This document shows, one piece after another, positions 40,984-48,576 of a stretch of 58,672 nucleotides of DNA (position 1 is the first letter of the stretch; the number at the start of each line of letters is the position of its first letter). The DNA comes from a virus. The notes under the pieces are model-generated. The model did no database searches. It was not told where the DNA came from and worked only from the letters and a program-made list of their open reading frames with translations. The DNA is taken from IMG/VR virus record IMGVR_UViG_3300021440_000026, positions 1-58,672 of that record. One strand, 5' to 3'. Position numbers and translations under genes: made by a program.

Positions 40984-41822
40984 TGCATTATTACAAAAGA
41001 AACCTTGGAGAGTATGCCAAAAAAGCTGGAAGGCTTTCAATGCTTCAGCACGGAGCGTACACGCTTTTAATCGATTCGTGCTATGACCGTGAAGAATTCC
41101 CAACGCTTGATCAAGCTATTGAATGGACTTGGGCATCCTCAAAAGAAGAAATCGAGGCAGTAGAATTTGTTCTGCGAAGGTTTTTCACGCTTGAGAATGA
41201 CCGTTATGTGCAAAATAGGATAAAAGAAGAGCTTATTGAGTACCATTCAAAGGCAGAAATAAATAAACGAATTGCAAACGAAAGAGAAACAAAGCGTAAG
41301 GAAAATAGAACGAATCGTGAGCAAAGCGTGAACGAATCGCCACCTAAACAAGAACCAGTAAACAGTAAACAAGAAACAGGAACCATAAACCAAGAACCAT
41401 TAAATTCAAAAACATTGTCGCCTTCGGCTCGTGATGCCGTCGATGAAAACTTTGAACAAGCATGGGCGGCTTATCCAAAACGTCCCGGTGCAAGCAAAAA
41501 AGATTCGTTGAAGGCATGGAGTGCTAGGCTGAAAGCGGGGGTATCACCTGAAGACATCATTGCAGGGGTTACCCGGTACGCAGCTTACTGCGCTGCGATG
41601 CAGACAGAGCCTCAATTTATCAAGCAGCCAGTGACGTTTTTTGGCAACGGAGAACACTGGAAAGCAGACTGGACACCGCAGCCCCGCGCATCGCCATCGC
41701 GTATTGCCGAAACGGCGGAAGAAAGAAATGCACGGATTATGCGCGAATGCTTGACTGACAATGATGAAAACACAATAGAAATGGAGGCGAAATGCAACCA
41801 AGTGAAAAACCTGACTTTTTAA
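40983..41822 (+). CDS. DUF1376 replication-initiation-type protein
   Basis: Residues 1-95 (HYYKRNLGEYAKKAGRLSML, QHGAYTLLIDSCYDREEFPT, FVLRRFF) match DUF1376 (YdaU-like), a domain of phage and prophage replication proteins with a winged-helix fold. A linker rich in N, E and P follows (about 95-140), then a C-terminal FEQAWAAYPKRPGASKKDSL (about 150) helical domain as in primosomal DnaT/DnaD-like proteins. It likely marks the origin and recruits the helicase loader next door. Confidence 0.75.
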   Translation: MHYYKRNLGEYAKKAGRLSMLQHGAYTLLIDSCYDREEFPTLDQAIEWTWASSKEEIEAVEFVLRRFFTLENDRYVQNRIKEELIEYHSKAEINKRIANERETKRKENRTNREQSVNESPPKQEPVNSKQETGTINQEPLNSKTLSPSARDAVDENFEQAWAAYPKRPGASKKDSLKAWSARLKAGVSPEDIIAGVTRYAAYCAAMQTEPQFIKQPVTFFGNGEHWKADWTPQPRASPSRIAETAEERNARIMRECLTDNDENTIEMEAKCNQVKNLTF

Positions 41823-42562
41823 AAAAACTTGCGTCCGTGATGGCAAGTTATGGCAAGCCAATGCCGGAAAAGTTTTACGCGGACGCGTGGTGGAATGATT
41901 TGATTGAATTTCAATCAGGGATTATCGGGAAGGCATTTTCCTTGTATGCTGACGAGAATCCGACATTTCCGCCGCATGCTAATGCTATTCGTCATATTTG
42001 CACAAAGTTATTAAGTGAGTCATTTGGAAAACGATTAGGCGCAGAGGAGGCATGGGCAATAGCACTATCGAGCCGCGATGAATCTGAAACCGTGGTATGG
42101 ACGGAAGAGACGGCAGAAGCATTTTCGGCATGCTCGCCAGTGCTTGAAATTGGCGATGAGGTCGGCGCGCGCATGGCTTTTAAAGAAGCGTATGCAAGGA
42201 TTGTGGCAAAGAATGAGAGCGAAGGTGTGCGGGTTAAATGGGTTGCATCGCTTGGATGGGATTTAAGGCGTAGAGAAGCGGTTTTAAACAAAGCGGCTAA
42301 TGCTGGGTTATTGCCCGCGCCTGTGGCTGCAAAGTTATTGCCCGCGCCACAGATAGATCTGAAAGATGAAAATAATCCTTTAAATTCTGACATTGTGCAG
42401 GAAAATTTACAAAGGATTAAGCAAATGCTTTCTGAAATGCAGAGTGATAAAATCAGCAAAGCAGAAAAGGCATCGATTGAGGAGCGCGAGAAAACGATTA
42501 GCGCGAAAAAGAAGATTGCGCAACAGGTTGATGAAAAATTGGGACAGGAAAAATGCAAATGA
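41792..42562 (+). CDS. Putative helicase-loader-like replication protein
   Basis: The 256-residue protein overlaps the DUF1376 gene by 31 bases and has its own GGAGG site. Residues 1-70 (EKFYADAWWNDLIEFQSGII) and 80-150 (RLGAEEAWAIALSSRDESET, GARMAFKEAYARIV) are helical and recur downstream of DUF1376 genes in other phages. The C-terminal part is a charged coiled coil (EMQSDKISKAEKASIEERE). Position suggests a lambda P-like role, loading the host helicase. Confidence 0.55.
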   Translation: MQPSEKPDFLKKLASVMASYGKPMPEKFYADAWWNDLIEFQSGIIGKAFSLYADENPTFPPHANAIRHICTKLLSESFGKRLGAEEAWAIALSSRDESETVVWTEETAEAFSACSPVLEIGDEVGARMAFKEAYARIVAKNESEGVRVKWVASLGWDLRRREAVLNKAANAGLLPAPVAAKLLPAPQIDLKDENNPLNSDIVQENLQRIKQMLSEMQSDKISKAEKASIEEREKTISAKKKIAQQVDEKLGQEKCK

Positions 42563-42739
42563 ACTACGACGAAAAAAAATTTAATCAATGCGATTAAAAC
42601 TCTTGAGAGTTTTATTAACGACATGCCATTTGTTTTCAAATGCCGAAATGAGCAGTTTAACGAACTTGAAGCAGAGGCGTTATTATCTATAAGCAAATTA
42701 AAAGCAATGGCTGTTAAGGAATTTGGTTTGACAATTTAA
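42559..42739 (+). pseudogene. Small gene broken at an 8-A run
   Basis: ATG 42559 overlaps the previous stop (ATGA). The frame ends after MNYDEKKFNQCD. With one A less in the run at 42572-42579 it reads on as MNYDEKNLINAIKTLESFIN through to TAA at 42739, 59 residues. The total length, 181 bases, is one over a multiple of three. Either an indel in the sequence or a real slip-prone homopolymer. Confidence 0.6.
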
Positions 42740-42785
42740 TTTTTGCGATAAAGCAACACATACAGCAATTCACAAGGTGTCGAGA

Positions 42786-43265
42786 ATGATCAAAAATAAA
42801 GAGCCGGGAGAAATTTTATTTAGTGTAGACATCCCACAATCTGAAATTCAAAAAATACGCAAAATATCTGAAGAATATTTTCATGAACTTTATGAAAAAG
42901 GCTGGGATTGCGAAGATGGAAATGCCGACATATTGCCTTTAAATAAAGATTTTGATGATGTTCAAAATATATTTAAAGATTGCGCGAAAAGAGCTAGAGT
43001 GAATATTGAGAAAATATATCTTGTTTTTACCAACGGGATCGAATACCACAGGGATGAAAATGGCTGCGAAATATTTATGGTGTTGTATAACAACATCAAT
43101 ATGTTTTTCCAACAAAAAAAATATAAAAAAAATTATCATAAGCCGGGCGATGTATTTTGGTTTGATTCTAGTAAGTTGCACAGAGTAAAAGAATCACAAA
43201 GAAGAAAAAAAGAAGTTACACATTGCGTGTATGCTGGGGTTGCCGCAAAAATTATAAGTTACTAA
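42786..43265 (+). CDS. Possible cupin/2OG-Fe(II) oxygenase-like protein
   Basis: ATG 42786 is preferred to GTG 42777. The 159-residue protein has GIEYHRDENGCEIFMVLYNN (about 78-97), YHKPGDVFWFDSSKLHRVKE (about 115-134). H-x-D followed 45 residues later by an H after the strand VFWFDSSKLHR gives the facial triad of a double-stranded beta-helix enzyme. Proposed role: oxygenase on protein, RNA or DNA. I cannot confirm the 2OG-binding Arg beyond the LHRVKE segment. Confidence 0.45.
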   Translation: MIKNKEPGEILFSVDIPQSEIQKIRKISEEYFHELYEKGWDCEDGNADILPLNKDFDDVQNIFKDCAKRARVNIEKIYLVFTNGIEYHRDENGCEIFMVLYNNINMFFQQKKYKKNYHKPGDVFWFDSSKLHRVKESQRRKKEVTHCVYAGVAAKIISY

Positions 43266-43326
43266 CTAATGGCGAAGAAATAAAACAACACACCAAAAAA
43301 ATACACAATCCGCGTTAAAAATTTAG

Positions 43327-43332
43327 TATAAT
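43327..43332 (+). promoter_or_regulatory. -10 box of a probable promoter
   Basis: TATAAT at 43327-43332 with AT-rich surroundings, 27 bases before the start of the next gene. No good -35 box at the usual distance. It probably starts transcription of the paralogous pair and the small genes that follow. The 93-base gap has no other feature. Confidence 0.4.
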
Positions 43333-43358
43333 GATGGTTTACTTAGGGAGAAATAAAA

Positions 43359-43784
43359 ATGGCTAATGCAAAAATATTAAACACAGTTGAGATGATGCAG
43401 GCATTATTAGATGGTAAAGAAATTACTATGTTTTCATCTAAAGGAAAATATGATGAAAATAATACACGGTTTAGGATTGTTGGAGATTCCATATCAGATC
43501 AATATGGAAATTGTAGAGTATTTTATTCAATGTCGTGTTTAGATTGGGTTATATATGAGGCGCCAAAGCAAAAATACACTTTAACGAACGCCATTGAGCA
43601 CTTAGTAAAAGAATCTGGATCGATCAAGCGCATAACAGAAAAAGGCGAAAAACACTGGTATATGTCTGGCGAGGAAATTAAGTGTTATTTTATTTTTGCG
43701 CCGGGGCAATTTAGGATTCCATTTTCATGTTTTGATGAGGATGATTTAATTGCAGATAATTATAAACTTATCTATAGCTTTTAG
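43359..43784 (+). CDS. Paralogous family protein A
   Basis: The 141-residue protein has EMMQALLDGKEITMFSS (about 12-28), a middle LTNAIEHLVKESGSIKRITE (about 72), and a C-terminus FDEDDLIADNYKLIYSF. The next gene and the broken gene at 33223-33590 share the plan: a short ALxxGKxI segment, a repeat of similar helical turn, then F-E-D-D-L-A-D-Y-x-L. The plan slightly resembles small Tad2-like (DUF2829) proteins, which end in ILADDW. Function unknown. Confidence 0.5.
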   Translation: MANAKILNTVEMMQALLDGKEITMFSSKGKYDENNTRFRIVGDSISDQYGNCRVFYSMSCLDWVIYEAPKQKYTLTNAIEHLVKESGSIKRITEKGEKHWYMSGEEIKCYFIFAPGQFRIPFSCFDEDDLIADNYKLIYSF

Positions 43785-43793
43785 GAAATAAAA

Positions 43794-44186
43794 ATGACAT
43801 TTTCTATTTTGAAACAAAAAATTGATTTATTGGATAACGGTGAAAAATTAACTCACCCAGAATGGGAAAGCAATGAGTATATTTTTGTAAATAACAAAGA
43901 TGAACTTGTTACGCAGAATGGAGAAAAATTTTCATTTGATTTTTTAGATTCTGATGATTTTATTAACGATTTGTATGTTTTTAACGAGAAAAATAAATCA
44001 TTAAAGGATGCGCTTGCGCATTTTGCATCAACAGGGCGTGGGTTTAGGCGATGTTTTGAAACAACAGATATAAAAACATGGGCTAAAACTACCACAGAAG
44101 GGCTGCAAGCGTCTCTTCGGTACACTGGAATTTCTGTATTATTTACAGAAGATGATCTATCCGCCAAAGATTACGAATTACTTTAA
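43794..44186 (+). CDS. Paralogous family protein B
   Basis: The 130-residue protein has KIDLLDNGEKLTHPEWESNE (about 9-28), SLKDALAHFASTGRGFRRCF (about 66-85) and ends LFTEDDLSAKDYELL. It has the same two-part plan as the previous gene and starts 9 bases after it. A tandem duplicate, then diverged. HPEW resembles the RxGW of DUF2829-like proteins, but this is weak. Confidence 0.5.
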   Translation: MTFSILKQKIDLLDNGEKLTHPEWESNEYIFVNNKDELVTQNGEKFSFDFLDSDDFINDLYVFNEKNKSLKDALAHFASTGRGFRRCFETTDIKTWAKTTTEGLQASLRYTGISVLFTEDDLSAKDYELL

Positions 44187-44196
44187 GGAAATAAAA

Positions 44197-44451
44197 ATGC
44201 TAGAAAAAGCAATTGATGTGCATCGCGCTTTGCTAAACGTGCAAAACGATATTGGGGTGATTATGGGGTTTGTTCGCGGTGGGAGTGATTTTCTGACGCA
44301 GAAAGAACAAGAATACTTTAACAAAGTAAAAAAATCAGACTTAATAGAAGTACTTTGCCGCGGAATGAACACGCACGATCAAGCAAGCCGAGAACTGAAA
44401 GACTTTATTGATGTGCTAATGCACGGTGAGCCATTACAAATTTACGGGTGA
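44197..44451 (+). CDS. Small helical hypothetical protein
   Basis: ATG 44197 has a good AAGGAAATAAAA site. The 84-residue protein MLEKAIDVHRALLNVQNDIG is helical and has HDQASRELKDFIDVLMHGEP. No family recognised. It overlaps the next gene (TGATG). Confidence 0.55.
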   Translation: MLEKAIDVHRALLNVQNDIGVIMGFVRGGSDFLTQKEQEYFNKVKKSDLIEVLCRGMNTHDQASRELKDFIDVLMHGEPLQIYG

Positions 44452-44624
44452 TGATCATGAAAAACTTAAAAATAGTAAAAGAATACGATCGTGGCGTAGA
44501 AGTTTACGTCGTAAAAAAACGGTTCTTGTGGATTTTTTGGGACTTTGCCGCAAAATTCCATGTTCGCGCATGCGCTGAAGAGTTTATTGCGCAGGTCGAA
44601 GCAAGTAAAACAAATGGTAGCTAA
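44451..44624 (+). CDS. Small basic/aromatic protein
   Basis: A 57-residue protein MIMKNLKIVKEYDRGVEVYV, then VKKRFLWIFWDFAAKFHVRA. Start at 44451 or 44457. The strand pattern followed by FWDFAAKFHVRACAEEF resembles small phage proteins with a beta-alpha fold. Function unknown. Confidence 0.5.
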   Translation: MIMKNLKIVKEYDRGVEVYVVKKRFLWIFWDFAAKFHVRACAEEFIAQVEASKTNGS

Positions 44625-44625
44625 C

Positions 44626-44841
44626 ATGGAAATGCAAAAAACATTGGCGTTTTTACAGGCTGTTTTTTTAATCTCATTTGCCGCAGCTTTTGGGTATTTT
44701 ATTGCAAAACAGTGGTTTCAAATATTGCAAATGTGTTGGGATATTGCAATCGAGAAGATAATCAAGCAATTTGTAAATAAAAAACAAAAAGCAAATTACA
44801 ATGTTTTTCAGGACATTTACACCGATCGGAAACCAAAATGA
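44626..44841 (+). CDS. Small membrane protein, one span
   Basis: A 71-residue protein: MEMQKTLAFLQAVFLISFAA with AFGYFIAKQWF forms one hydrophobic helix (about 5-35), then a basic tail. ATG 44626 is used; an earlier in-frame ATG (44614) is possible. No family recognised. ATGA overlap with the next gene. Confidence 0.5.
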   Translation: MEMQKTLAFLQAVFLISFAAAFGYFIAKQWFQILQMCWDIAIEKIIKQFVNKKQKANYNVFQDIYTDRKPK

Positions 44842-45215
44842 GCGATAGAAATTTATTACTTAGTGAGGACAGTATTTTTAAGAAAAATGAAAACATTCGA
44901 GAAATACTTGGATATTTTGGGATAAGTGTAAGTAAGTTCTGTGAGTTTTTTACAATATTGCCATATAGGTTTTATGATTGCGCTTCTGGAGCAAAATTTG
45001 ATCCGCATATTAACAACATTTTTGAAAAATTCCAGCACATTTATGCTGAATTTAAAAATGCAGGGATTGAAAATGGGCGGCATGCGTTGACAATGCTGAT
45101 TGACGGAGCCACAGCGTTAGTGTTAATAAAGCATGGTAATGATTACAAAGAACATTTACAAAAACTTATAAACGATTATTTGCTTTTAGCATTCTGCGGC
45201 GGGAGCGAGGGATAA
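44838..45215 (+). CDS. Hypothetical protein
   Basis: A 125-residue helical protein MSDRNLLLSEDSIFKKNENI with ILGYFGISVSKFCEFFTILP, which looks like a small HTH-like helix pair, then helical to the end. No family recognised. It overlaps the membrane protein gene (ATGA). Confidence 0.5.
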   Translation: MSDRNLLLSEDSIFKKNENIREILGYFGISVSKFCEFFTILPYRFYDCASGAKFDPHINNIFEKFQHIYAEFKNAGIENGRHALTMLIDGATALVLIKHGNDYKEHLQKLINDYLLLAFCGGSEG

Positions 45216-45219
45216 TAAA

Positions 45220-45405
45220 ATGGAAGAAATTTTTTTTGCAATTTGCGTTGTTTTATTTGCGCAAATTTTAATTGTGTTGTGGTTCCGAAGCGTTCTTTGG
45301 GAGCACACGGAAGAAATGAAAACTTTCCTAAAAAATTTGAACGAACAAAAAAACATTCTGATTAAAAGTGCAGTTTCAAACGTTGATGAGGTGAAAAATG
45401 ATTGA
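45220..45405 (+). CDS. Small membrane-anchored protein
   Basis: A 61-residue protein: MEEIFFAICVVLFAQILIVL as an N-terminal membrane helix (about 3-24), then a charged helix. It overlaps the dUTPase gene by 8 bases. Function unknown. Confidence 0.55.
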   Translation: MEEIFFAICVVLFAQILIVLWFRSVLWEHTEEMKTFLKNLNEQKNILIKSAVSNVDEVKND

Positions 45406-45835
45406 GGTAAAATTTGCAAAATTACACGAAGATGCGCAGGTGCCAACATACGCCACCCACGGATCGGGATGTTTTGATTTTTACGCATGTACTTATGGGC
45501 TAAAAACATGCGCAGAATCCGTAACAATTGGCACAGGGATTGCAGTTGAAATTCCGGCAGGGCATGTGTTGTTAATTTTTAGCCGAAGCGGACATGGTTT
45601 TAAAAATGATGTTCGTTTGGCAAATTGTGTTGGTGTGATTGATTCGGATTATCGCGGAGAAATTATGGTAAAATTACGCAAAGATTCTATCGATATAAAC
45701 ACGTTAAACATCAACCACGGTGACAGAATTGCACAAGGCATGATGATTCCATTTCAAAAAGTGCAATTTGTCGAAGTGGAAAATTTAATCGATACGGAAC
45801 GCGGTACGGGGGGTTTTGGCAGCACAGGGGCATGA
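45398..45835 (+). CDS. dut: dUTPase
   Basis: The 145-residue protein has all dUTPase motifs: GSGCFDFYAC (about 22), SRSGHGFKND (about 62), NCVGVIDSDYRGEIM (about 76-90), DRIAQ (about 109) and the C-terminal RGTGGFGSTG (about 134-143). It converts dUTP to dUMP, keeping uracil out of DNA and supplying dUMP. The trimeric family length is normal. Confidence 0.95.
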   Translation: MIEVKFAKLHEDAQVPTYATHGSGCFDFYACTYGLKTCAESVTIGTGIAVEIPAGHVLLIFSRSGHGFKNDVRLANCVGVIDSDYRGEIMVKLRKDSIDINTLNINHGDRIAQGMMIPFQKVQFVEVENLIDTERGTGGFGSTGA

Positions 45836-45864
45836 TCAATTGTTTTTTAATACAGGGTAAAATC

Positions 45865-46053
45865 ATGGACGAAATTACATTTGACTTAGCACCAGAATTA
45901 AAACTCGCATGTCTCGAAGTTGCTAGCAACTTCGAGGGAAGTACGCAAGATCAAATTCTTTCGGCTGCTAAAATGTTTTACGAGTGGGTTTCAGAGCCGC
46001 TAAAATCCATTGAAGTCAAAAAGAACGTTTTTGAGATTGTGAAAAGCGAATGA
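45865..46053 (+). CDS. Small hypothetical protein
   Basis: ATG 45865 is preferred over 45832, which overlaps the dUTPase stop and has no good site. The 62-residue protein MDEITFDLAPELKLACLEVA has KMFYEWVSEPLKSIE and is mostly helical. No family recognised. Confidence 0.5.
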   Translation: MDEITFDLAPELKLACLEVASNFEGSTQDQILSAAKMFYEWVSEPLKSIEVKKNVFEIVKSE

Positions 46054-46277
46054 AAACGGTATTGGTATGTTTGTTGGAAACAGTTGATCGCGTAAATTAC
46101 CTTGTTCTTGATGGGGATTTTTCAGAATTCGACGGATGGACTGGGTTTCAATTTCCGGATAAATTGTTAAACGCGGTTGCAGATAGTAAAAGTGATTGGC
46201 TTGTAAAATTTCCCACAGAAGAAGTGAGAAATGGTGCGGAAGTCATCACTTGCGTGATACAATTAGATTGGGTTTGA
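46050..46277 (+). CDS. Small hypothetical protein
   Basis: A 75-residue protein MKTVLVCLLETVDRVNYLVL, beta-like, ending ITCVIQLDWV. It overlaps the previous gene by ATGA. The 87 bases downstream (46278-46364) hold no clear gene; GCGGAAACGC (a short stem with a GAAA loop) is the only structure seen. Confidence 0.5.
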   Translation: MKTVLVCLLETVDRVNYLVLDGDFSEFDGWTGFQFPDKLLNAVADSKSDWLVKFPTEEVRNGAEVITCVIQLDWV

Positions 46278-46364
46278 ATAAGCACATGGGAGCTTGCGGA
46301 AACGCTGGATCGGGGGTTCTCGGTCGGGTTGAAAAGCCTTAATCCTTTTTTAAAAATAAAAATT

Positions 46365-46781
46365 ATGGTAAAACTAGAATATTTGATGGTAAAATTTGGG
46401 CACGAAATGCCGCGTTGTCAAGCAATTGCAAAATCAGGAAAGCAATGCGGTCAACCTGCTGTGCACGGAAAACAACACTGCTGGAACAAAGAGCATCACA
46501 ATTTTTCGGCGGGCAAAACTGTTGCAAAAAAGCGCGTGCGGAAACAAAAACCGAAAGCGGTTGCAGAAGTGAAAAAAGAAGTTGTTAATACGCCCACAGT
46601 AAAAAAAATGCAGCAAAAAACGGAGCCAATTAAAAAAACCGTTGCCAAAAAACAGGCTAAAAAGCAAGATTATTCGGCAATTTTTACGCCAGATGTAAAA
46701 CGAGAAATTTTAGTAATCTGGGATAAAATCATCCTAGATTTCTGGAAGGGTATGCAAATAAAGCATCAGATTAGTGTGTAA
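46365..46781 (+). CDS. Basic Cys-containing protein
   Basis: ATG 46365 is used; later ATGs at 46386 or 46407 are possible. The protein has PRCQAIAKSGKQCGQPAVHG then KQHCW: a small C-x-C/H knuckle often seen in phage proteins. A Lys-rich linker (about 60-110) follows and the C-terminus is helical (VKREILVIWDKIILDFWKGM). Probably nucleic-acid binding. Confidence 0.55.
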   Translation: MVKLEYLMVKFGHEMPRCQAIAKSGKQCGQPAVHGKQHCWNKEHHNFSAGKTVAKKRVRKQKPKAVAEVKKEVVNTPTVKKMQQKTEPIKKTVAKKQAKKQDYSAIFTPDVKREILVIWDKIILDFWKGMQIKHQISV

Positions 46782-46801
46782 ATTTAAATTAAAGGAAAAA
46801 C

Positions 46802-46942
46802 ATGCACGAAAATATTGAACCGTTATATGACGAACCAAAGCAACCAAAACTTTTTTTTAATGAAAAATACCCTTTTGTTGGAGAAACCATTGGCATGCGC
46901 ATTGCTAGATTGCAATCTGAAATTGATAAATTAAAAAAGTAA
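46802..46942 (+). CDS. Very small hypothetical protein
   Basis: A 46-residue protein MHENIEPLYDEPKQPKLFFN, then a helix GMRIARLQSEIDKLKK. It has an AAAGGAAAAAC site. Last rightward gene before the convergent boundary at 46943-46972, where no strong terminator is seen. Confidence 0.5.
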   Translation: MHENIEPLYDEPKQPKLFFNEKYPFVGETIGMRIARLQSEIDKLKK

Positions 46943-46972
46943 AAGACCAATTAGCCGCACCAAACGGTTTAA

Positions 46973-47140
46973 TTAGTGCCTGATATATTCAAAGAAACGT
47001 TTTTCTTCTTGCGAAACCAGCATTTCAATATCCATGCTAGTTTCGCAATCTGAAATTGTCCGTGCCAGCTCATACGCTTGATCGTAATTGTGCGCTTCTA
47101 TAAATTTGTGGACATGCTCAATAATGCGTTCGTCAGTCAT
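46973..47140 (-). CDS. Small helical protein, tandem paralogue
   Basis: ATG 47140 (AAGGC 8 bases upstream) gives 55 residues: MTDERIIEHVHKFIEAHNYD then QAYELARTISDCETSMDIEM. The upstream gene has the same plan (MTD-IE-, A-NDYD-A, SMEMELLV). A tandem duplicate with short overlap. TPR-like helix pair. Function unknown. Confidence 0.5.
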   Translation of the reverse strand: MTDERIIEHVHKFIEAHNYDQAYELARTISDCETSMDIEMLVSQEEKRFFEYIRH

Positions 47141-47306
47141 TGCAATGCCTTTTTTGCAAATATCCTTGTTCATGTTCAATAACTAATAATTCCATTTCCA
47201 TGGATATTAAGTTATTTTTCATACGGCGCAAATATGAAATTGCCCCATCGTAATCGTTTTGCGCCATGAGGTTTTTTGCGCATTCTGAAAGTTCAATATC
47301 GGTCAT
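47133..47306 (-). CDS. Small helical protein, tandem paralogue
   Basis: A 57-residue protein MTDIELSECAKNLMAQNDYD, then GAISYLRRMKNNLISMEMEL. It is a paralogue of the next gene. ATGA overlap with the previous gene; 8-base overlap with the paralogue. Function unknown. Confidence 0.5.
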   Translation of the reverse strand: MTDIELSECAKNLMAQNDYDGAISYLRRMKNNLISMEMELLVIEHEQGYLQKRHCND

Positions 47307-47620
47307 TTTAAAATCACCTTTAAAAACAACAAAACAACTGAAATAAAACTCATTGCATTTACTATATGCAATATTTTTACGCTTCGTTTTAAGTTTGCAT
47401 TTTCAATTCTCAAATCATAATTTTCCTGAGCAATTTCATCCGAAAACGTGTTAAGCCCAATTGTTGGTTCTTTGTAAATATTATGGCACAAAGAAGAGTT
47501 GCGCAAATTCGCACAGCTCATCATTGCCATTTCATTTCTCAATTTATTGTCAATTTGGCTTGTATTTAATGCTTCAATCATTTTTGTATAGTCCCAATTA
47601 TAGATAGAATTATCACTCAT
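47303..47620 (-). CDS. Small protein with a C-terminal membrane anchor
   Basis: The 105-residue protein has a soluble N-terminus MSDNSIYNWDYTKMIEALNT and a C-terminal hydrophobic helix (IVNAMSFISVVLLFLKVIL, about 86-104), preceded by a short coiled coil (NYDLRIENANLKRSVKIL). Tail-anchored. The N-terminus MSDN also occurs at residues 16-19 of the upstream gene. Function unknown. Confidence 0.5.
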   Translation of the reverse strand: MSDNSIYNWDYTKMIEALNTSQIDNKLRNEMAMMSCANLRNSSLCHNIYKEPTIGLNTFSDEIAQENYDLRIENANLKRSVKILHIVNAMSFISVVLLFLKVILK

Positions 47621-47623
47621 ATA

Positions 47624-47761
47624 TCACCTTGTAAAATAAAGAACAACAGCACCAAAAATAAAACACACCCCAGAAACAACATAAACCATGGAATCCACAT
47701 CGTAATTATCACTCATAACATCATTACGGATTCGCGAGAGAAATTCTTTAATTTTACGCAT
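47624..47761 (-). CDS. Small single-span membrane protein
   Basis: A 45-residue protein MRKIKEFLSRIRNDVMSDNY, then a hydrophobic helix MVYVVSGVCFIFGAVVLYF (about 25-43). ATG 47761 overlaps the previous gene's stop by eight bases. No family recognised; its basic N-terminus suggests an inner-membrane protein. Confidence 0.5.
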   Translation of the reverse strand: MRKIKEFLSRIRNDVMSDNYDVDSMVYVVSGVCFIFGAVVLYFTR

Positions 47762-47921
47762 AGCATTCCCCTTTCAAAGATTTTGCCTGATCCAGCACCA
47801 TTTTCCTATTATTCTCCCGTTCAGCTTGTCGCTTTTTAGCCACTGCAAACGATTTTAGCTTGCGTTCGTTTTCGAGCTTGGCTTTGTATTTTCCACCGTA
47901 TTTTTCGTCCCATGCGTTCAT
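47754..47921 (-). CDS. Small basic phage protein
   Basis: A 55-residue protein MNAWDEKYGGKYKAKLENER with a KLKSFAVAKKRQAERENNRK basic helix. Small phage proteins with the start W(D/N)EKYGGKYK are frequent; their role is unknown to me. A good GGGAATG-like site is not visible; the overlap with the next gene supports it. Confidence 0.55.
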   Translation of the reverse strand: MNAWDEKYGGKYKAKLENERKLKSFAVAKKRQAERENNRKMVLDQAKSLKGECYA

Positions 47922-47928
47922 TTTTCGC

Positions 47929-48087
47929 TTACGCTAAAAAAACAGGTTGATCGGAATGCAGCGGCATAGGTGACCCATGCGCAAATTCAATCGGCAAAAA
48001 CATAGCGCGCCCTTTATCATCAAACCCAACAACGCGATACCGCACTGTTTTCATTTCAGACAAGTAAAATTCTTGGTTTATTTGCAT
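47929..48087 (-). CDS. Small beta-rich hypothetical protein
   Basis: ATG 48087 has a perfect AAGGAG site 7 bases upstream, so it is preferred to an earlier codon. The 52-residue protein MQINQEFYLSEMKTVRYRVV continues GFDDKGRAMFLPIEFAHG. Likely a small beta barrel. No family recognised. Confidence 0.55.
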   Translation of the reverse strand: MQINQEFYLSEMKTVRYRVVGFDDKGRAMFLPIEFAHGSPMPLHSDQPVFLA

Positions 48088-48097
48088 GCTATTCTCC

Positions 48098-48253
48098 TTA
48101 TTTATCACATTTGCTTGTAAGAACAGTATCAGCAAGTTCTTTACCCATTTGTTTGCAAAGTTGTTCGTGTTTTAAATATGAGCAAACTGTAAAAAAGACA
48201 ATAAAAACAAAGCACATTAAAACAAAAGTGATGGCGTTTTTGACTAATTTCAT
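48098..48253 (-). CDS. Small membrane protein
   Basis: A 51-residue protein MKLVKNAITFVLMCFVFIVF with one hydrophobic helix (about 7-27), then a polar tail with two Cys (SYLKHEQLCKQMGKELADTV). ATG 48253 has AAGGAGAAATAAA. It is the first gene below the 48303 promoter. Confidence 0.6.
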   Translation of the reverse strand: MKLVKNAITFVLMCFVFIVFFTVCSYLKHEQLCKQMGKELADTVLTSKCDK

Positions 48254-48302
48254 TTTATTTCTCCTTTGTTTATGACTTCGCGTCTGCGTCGTCCATGTGT
48301 TA

Positions 48303-48331
48303 ATAATAGTCCTTAATCTTTTACGCGTCAA
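48303..48331 (-). promoter_or_regulatory. Leftward promoter (TTGACG-N17-TATTAT)
   Basis: TTGACG (48331-48326) and TATTAT (48308-48303) are 17 bases apart. The initial transcribed bases TAACACATGGAC are shared with the promoter at 50210. The -35 overlaps the stop codon of the next upstream gene. It is one of three near-copies in this region. Confidence 0.85.
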
Positions 48332-48567
48332 GAATTATTTATCAATCGATGTTGTTTTAACATCGCAGGCTCATCACCGATTAGATCATCACGCCCAAGT
48401 CTGCGCAGGGCAGCAATCACGCTTGGACGGCTAGCGTATTGATCGGTGCCACGCAGACGTTTACAGAGCCCATACGCCGTTAAATGTCCTCCCGCATCCC
48501 GATTGTCGATAATTGTTTGCGCCGCGCTTATAGCGTGTTTTGATGTGTTGCCGTGTAGTTTTTTCAT
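48328..48567 (-). CDS. Small basic HTH-like protein
   Basis: The 79-residue protein MKKLHGNTSKHAISAAQTII has GLCKRLRGTDQYASRPSVIA (about 33-52) and ALRRLGRDDLIGDEP, a helix-turn-helix-like pair with a wing. Likely DNA-binding. Its stop overlaps the -35 of the next promoter. Confidence 0.5.
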   Translation of the reverse strand: MKKLHGNTSKHAISAAQTIIDNRDAGGHLTAYGLCKRLRGTDQYASRPSVIAALRRLGRDDLIGDEPAMLKQHRLINNS

Positions 48568-48576
48568 GTAATCCCT

